Positions 60,987-64,000 of a DNA stretch of 64,000 bases are shown here, in pieces (positions within the stretch are counted from its first letter, which is position 1; every line of letters starts with the position of its first letter). Under the pieces are notes generated by a model. The model did no database searches, was not told where the DNA came from, and was given only the letters and a program-made list of their open reading frames with translations. The stretch is from Calditrichia bacterium (GTDB lineage: Bacteria; Calditrichota; Calditrichia; RBG-13-44-9; J075). Location of the stretch: contig JACKAP010000004.1 of the NCBI GenBank assembly GCA_020635015.1, positions 186,001 to 250,000 on the forward strand. The letters are read 5' to 3'. A program made the translations under genes and the position numbers.

Positions 60987-62404
60987 TTCAGCAATAACAT
61001 TTTTCTCCACCGCCGCTCATTACCGGACTGCAAGGTATAAATATAAGCCCCGGAACTCAGTTGCTGGCCGGCTTCATTCTTCCCATCCCAAACCACCGAA
61101 TAGGCCCCGGCAATTTGAAACCGGTCGACCAGTTTCCGGACTTCCTGGCCCAGGATATTATAGATTTTTAAGATGACCTGTGAACTTTGCGGTAATTCAT
61201 AGCGAATCCGGGTGTCCGGATTAAAGGGGTTGGGATAATTTTGATCCAGGTGGAATGAATACGGCGAATTGGGTATCTCGGACAGACCGGAGAGGGTCGA
61301 ATCGAAGGCGTCAATTGAATTTAAAACTTCACCCGAAAAATCAAACAGCGCGAGATTCTCCCAGGGAGAGCCCCATTGGGGAGCGGCGATCCAATCCGGC
61401 GCCCAGTAGAACACGCCTGCTCCTTTATTGTTGGGGATATTCCGCACGATATTCAGGATATCATAGAGGAAATTTTTTTGACCGGCAACCGTGGCCGGAT
61501 ATCCCGGATGCAGCTGACTCGAAGTACCGACGATATTATTGGTATTGTCATTCCAGGCCAATGTCCAGGGATAGGCGGTTTCGACCAGAATGATCGCTTT
61601 GCCGTAGCGCTGGGCAAGATCATGCAGATTTGATTCGAGGGTGCTCAGCGAGCCGTGCCACCAGGTGTAGAAGGATAAACCGATGATATCAAATTCAACA
61701 TTTTGTGCCAGCAGGTGATCAAAAAACCAGCGGCTGCCGCCGTTATCGCCGCCGCGGTCGATATGGATCATCGTTCGTACCGTGTCGCCCGGATCCAGGC
61801 TTTCATTGACGCCGCGTAGACCCTCGTCGATCAATTCTGCCAGTTGCGACCAATGCTGGGAATTATTGAACGGATCACACACCCGGCCGTCATTCCACAG
61901 TAAGCCGCAAATGATCTCATTGCCGATTTGCACCATGTCCGGGAGTGTATTTTGCTGCTTTAATGCCGTCATCACCTGGCGGGTATATTGAAAGACACTG
62001 TCTTTCAGGGTCTCAAAAGGTGCCGTTGCCCAGGCGGCGGGTTTGGCCTGTTGGGCGGGGTCGGCCCAGGTATCGGAATAGTGGAAGTCCAATAAGAACT
62101 TTAACCCCGCAGATTTGATCCGGCTGGCCATCTGCAGGGTCCGGTCCAGATTGTTATATCCCTGGGCCGGGGTATGCCAGATTCTTAAGCGAACGTAGTT
62201 GATGCCATGATCGCTGAAGATCGCCAGCGCATCTTTGGGAAGGCCGTTTTCGGTAAAGACGCCTCCGTGTGTTTCAATGGCGAGCAGTTCGGAAAGATCT
62301 GCGCCTTTGATGAAGTCGGCTCTGTTTACCGCTGGTTTTGTTAAATGATCTTGCGCCAGGAGTGATGTGGTAAATATCAACATAAAAATAAGAAAAGTCT
62401 TCAT
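60983..62404 (-). CDS. GH53 endo-beta-1,4-galactanase with T9SS sorting domain
   Basis: 473 residues, signal peptide MKTFLIFMLIFTTSLLA. GH53 barrel with FIKGADLSELLAIETHGGVF, LRIWHTPAQGYNNLDRTLQM, LLDFHYSDTWADPAQQAKPA, acid/base Glu163 in VQIGNEIICG, nucleophile Glu275 in IILVETAYPWTLAWND, and GVFYWAPDWIAAPQWG. The C-terminal 85 residues are a type A sorting domain (LDQNYPNPFNPDTRIRYELP, GAYIYTLQSGNERRWRKM). The paralog at 56614 has the same spacing of catalytic residues but no sorting domain, so this copy is the probable cell-surface enzyme that attacks polymeric galactan. Confidence 0.93.
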   Translation of the reverse strand: MKTFLIFMLIFTTSLLAQDHLTKPAVNRADFIKGADLSELLAIETHGGVFTENGLPKDALAIFSDHGINYVRLRIWHTPAQGYNNLDRTLQMASRIKSAGLKFLLDFHYSDTWADPAQQAKPAAWATAPFETLKDSVFQYTRQVMTALKQQNTLPDMVQIGNEIICGLLWNDGRVCDPFNNSQHWSQLAELIDEGLRGVNESLDPGDTVRTMIHIDRGGDNGGSRWFFDHLLAQNVEFDIIGLSFYTWWHGSLSTLESNLHDLAQRYGKAIILVETAYPWTLAWNDNTNNIVGTSSQLHPGYPATVAGQKNFLYDILNIVRNIPNNKGAGVFYWAPDWIAAPQWGSPWENLALFDFSGEVLNSIDAFDSTLSGLSEIPNSPYSFHLDQNYPNPFNPDTRIRYELPQSSQVILKIYNILGQEVRKLVDRFQIAGAYSVVWDGKNEAGQQLSSGAYIYTLQSGNERRWRKMLLLK

Positions 62405-62446
62405 GCCGCTCGTTTGCTCCGAGATGTGAACCGTTCGGTTTGCCTA

Positions 62447-62476
62447 AGGCGTGCTGGCGAAATGTCAACACGCCCT
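62447..62476 (-). terminator. Hairpin after the prenyltransferase gene (weak)
   Basis: AGGCGTGCTG (62447-62456) and CAACACGCCCT (62466-62476) pair with small bulges. It lies between the UbiA stop and the GH53 start; no T-run on the minus strand. Confidence 0.35.
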
Positions 62477-62489
62477 AAACCTATTCAAT

Positions 62490-63353
62490 CTACAGATTCG
62501 AAGCAAGCGCAAATCGAATCAGGATGAAAATCAATATTGCCGCCAGCCCTCCAAGGTAGATCCAGCGAACATAGCGCCGGCGATCTGCCGTTTGTGGATT
62601 CAGCAGTTTTGCAGTCGAATAAAGGATGACCCCATCCATAATGGATATCGGCAATAAGTAAATCCAATCCAGCCAATCCCGCCAAAAAGGCAGGCTGCTG
62701 ATGCCAACCACGGCCATGAATACCGCCGCGCTGATCCTCAATGCCCTCTCCGGCCCCAGGACCACCGCCAGTGATTGGGAGCCGGCCTGCCGGTCGCCCT
62801 GAACATCCATGGCATCCGCCGCGATTTCTTCGCCTACATTAATGAGCGCGACAATCACCGCAAAAAACCAGACCATTTTTGCGAACGGGACGCTGACCGA
62901 GATGCCGCCAAAGATAAAGGTCATCCCCACCGAAAAGCTCACCATCAGGTTTCCCCAAAGACCGGATCGTTTGAAACGCCAATTATACAGAAACCCGATC
63001 ATCCATACGAAAAGTGAAATCAGCAATGCCGTAAAGCTGATCAGGTAACTGGCGATCAATCCCAACATGGCGACCCCAATCGACAGGAGGACCACATCCT
63101 GCTTGGTAACGATTCCCGAGGGCAGGGGCCTTTCCGGTGAATTAACGCGGTCGATCTCGAGATCGAAATAATCGTTCAGAATAAGCGCGGTCGCCGAGAT
63201 ACAGAAAATGCTCAGGAATCCCAGGGCCATGATCGATATGGGAGGAAATTGATCGATTGCCAGCAACTGTCCCAAAATCACGCAGATCCCGGCAGTAAAC
63301 GGCAGCTCGAAGCGGAATAGGCGGAATATCCCTAATAATCGTGATCTGTTCAT
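62490..63353 (-). CDS. UbiA-family prenyltransferase, DGGGP synthase-like
   Basis: 287 residues, about 8-9 TM helices. Both Asp-rich motifs are present: NDYFDLEID (Asp61, 64, 68) followed by RVNSPERPLPSG, and DAMDVQGDR (Asp180, 183, 187) with GSQSLAVVLG. The RVNSPERPLPSG form is typical of the geranylgeranylglycerol-phosphate geranylgeranyltransferase branch, which adds the second prenyl chain in archaeal ether lipids; some FCB bacteria are known to carry such genes. Quinone or chlorophyll-type prenyl transfer is the alternative. No partner GGGP synthase is in the window. Confidence 0.78.
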   Translation of the reverse strand: MNRSRLLGIFRLFRFELPFTAGICVILGQLLAIDQFPPISIMALGFLSIFCISATALILNDYFDLEIDRVNSPERPLPSGIVTKQDVVLLSIGVAMLGLIASYLISFTALLISLFVWMIGFLYNWRFKRSGLWGNLMVSFSVGMTFIFGGISVSVPFAKMVWFFAVIVALINVGEEIAADAMDVQGDRQAGSQSLAVVLGPERALRISAAVFMAVVGISSLPFWRDWLDWIYLLPISIMDGVILYSTAKLLNPQTADRRRYVRWIYLGGLAAILIFILIRFALASNL

Positions 63354-63399
63354 AGAGAGCTAAGTCAGTGCACTCAAAGACGCATCTTGGTTTAATTCT

Positions 63400-63477
63400 G
63401 CCACAGAGACACAGTGTTCACAGAGTTTTTGTCAGTTATTAGGTGTCTGTCCTCTGTGTGCTCTGTGTCTCTGTGGC
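63400..63477. repeat. CTCTGTGGC palindrome, fourth copy
   Basis: GCCACAGAGACACAG at the left, CTCTGTGTCTCTGTGGC at the right, with a short TTTGTCAGTTATTAGG core. In the 63354-63515 gap. Confidence 0.65.
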
Positions 63478-63515
63478 AATAATCGTTTGATGTTTAAGTT
63501 ATTCCTTATTTGATC

Positions 63516-63779
63516 CTAAACATGTACCAAAATCACCACCACCGTCGCGGCGAAGATCGCCATCACCCAATACGCGGTTTTCGCCATCCGGGTTTCTTGA
63601 TGGCGGTTCAGCACATATTCATGGAGGGTCATCAACAGCGGAGGGATTGCCAGGTAGGCGACCCGGATGGGCTCGGGCAGGATGCGCTTGGATACATAGG
63701 CCAGCACCACGATGCTCAGCCCGGTGGCCAGGGCGACGTGGATGCGGGGGGAGTGGAGGAGTTGTTTGAGTTTGGACAT
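63516..63779 (-). CDS. Small membrane protein, unknown function
   Basis: 87 residues, three predicted hydrophobic helices (HVALATGLSIVVLAYVS; IRVAYLAIPPLLMTLHEYVL; AYWVMAIFAATVVVILV) joined by basic loops (NRHQETRMAK). No family recognised and no clear ribosome-binding site, but codon use and a sensible topology support a real gene. The overlapping plus-strand frame has no such features. Confidence 0.55.
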   Translation of the reverse strand: MSKLKQLLHSPRIHVALATGLSIVVLAYVSKRILPEPIRVAYLAIPPLLMTLHEYVLNRHQETRMAKTAYWVMAIFAATVVVILVHV

Positions 63780-63970
63780 TCAAATATATTTTGTCGCATG
63801 AAATATGTTTTTATTGCATGGTGGTTCTTCAGAAAATATGATTCTGGGGCTAACAAAGTCAACACTATAATATCCTTTTTTATACCGGGCATAAAACCAA
63901 CCGGAAATAGACGGGGGGGATGAACCGGGAAAAGCGCTATGAGGGGGGAAAGCAGATGTCTTGGGGGACT

Positions 63971-64000
63971 TTATCTTTCCTGTAACTCTTTTAACTTCCG
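63971..64000 (-). CDS. Possible C-terminal end of a gene running off the window
   Basis: Reading the minus strand from the window edge gives RKLKELQER and a stop at 63971-63973, resembling the end of a coiled-coil or helical protein. Too short to be certain. Nothing is recognisable in 63780-63970. Confidence 0.2.
   Translation of the reverse strand, partial: RKLKELQER

Noticed and set aside
63510..63923. Plus-strand frame at the right end (137 codons)
   Set aside because: His/Gly-rich antisense of the small membrane protein gene.

Overview
The window looks like a chromosomal piece of an uncultured FCB-group bacterium (Calditrichota, Ignavibacteria or KSB1-like; this is inference). The signs are several secreted proteins with type IX secretion (T9SS) C-terminal sorting domains carrying the NYPNPFNP motif, a PorV/PorQ-like barrel, a SusC-like TonB-dependent receptor, a hybrid two-component regulator, three SSS-family symporters and many glycoside hydrolases. 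No rRNA, tRNA, phage, IS transposase or CRISPR array was seen.

Layout. 1-4.1 kb: end of a TPR protein, an SSS symporter and a translationally coupled parvulin-like lipoprotein. 4.3-22.5 kb, all +: a secreted CBM9-like T9SS protein, a frameshifted TonB receptor, a 1061-aa secreted protein, a PorV-like barrel, a GH3 beta-glucosidase (frameshifted near its end), a CotH/lamin-tail T9SS protein and a second SSS symporter; together a saccharide capture, hydrolysis and uptake locus. 22.6-30.9 kb, all -: a heavily frameshifted sigma-28-like gene, three frameshifted secreted proteins (one T9SS cargo, one with a dockerin-like calcium repeat, one with head-like repeats and an S74 chaperone) and a stand-alone sorting-domain-like protein. 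31.1-40.8 kb, -: an operon-like run of outer-membrane protein, LolD-like ATPase, two FtsX/MacB-type permeases, a LolA-like protein and a 1448-aa hybrid two-component regulator. 41.1-48.5 kb, +: GH109-like oxidoreductase, galactokinase-like GHMP kinase, SSS symporter and a GH63/MGH1-like glucosidase. 48.6-54.6 kb: a DUF1579 protein and a divergent 1707-aa CHAT/nSTAND/TM/HEAT protein. 54.6-64 kb, -: a serine beta-lactamase-like hydrolase, a MOSC protein, GH53, GH2, GH53 with T9SS domain, a UbiA-type prenyltransferase resembling archaeal-type DGGGP synthase, and a small membrane protein.

Function. Two GH53 endo-galactanases, a GH2 beta-galactosidase, a galactokinase-like enzyme and an SSS symporter together suggest beta-1,4-galactan use: cutting at the surface, trimming in the periplasm, sodium-coupled uptake and phosphorylation.

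The most unusual feature is the intergenic DNA. Nearly every gap carries a palindromic element whose arms are short tandem repeats with a period of 7 (sometimes 8-10) bases and many different unit sequences. Some run into genes: two in-frame insertions in the hybrid regulator, one in a sorting domain, one forming the tail of a glucosidase, and one supplying a stop codon. Single-base frameshifts are concentrated between 7.7 and 29.7 kb, so either real decay or homopolymer assembly errors must be considered there.
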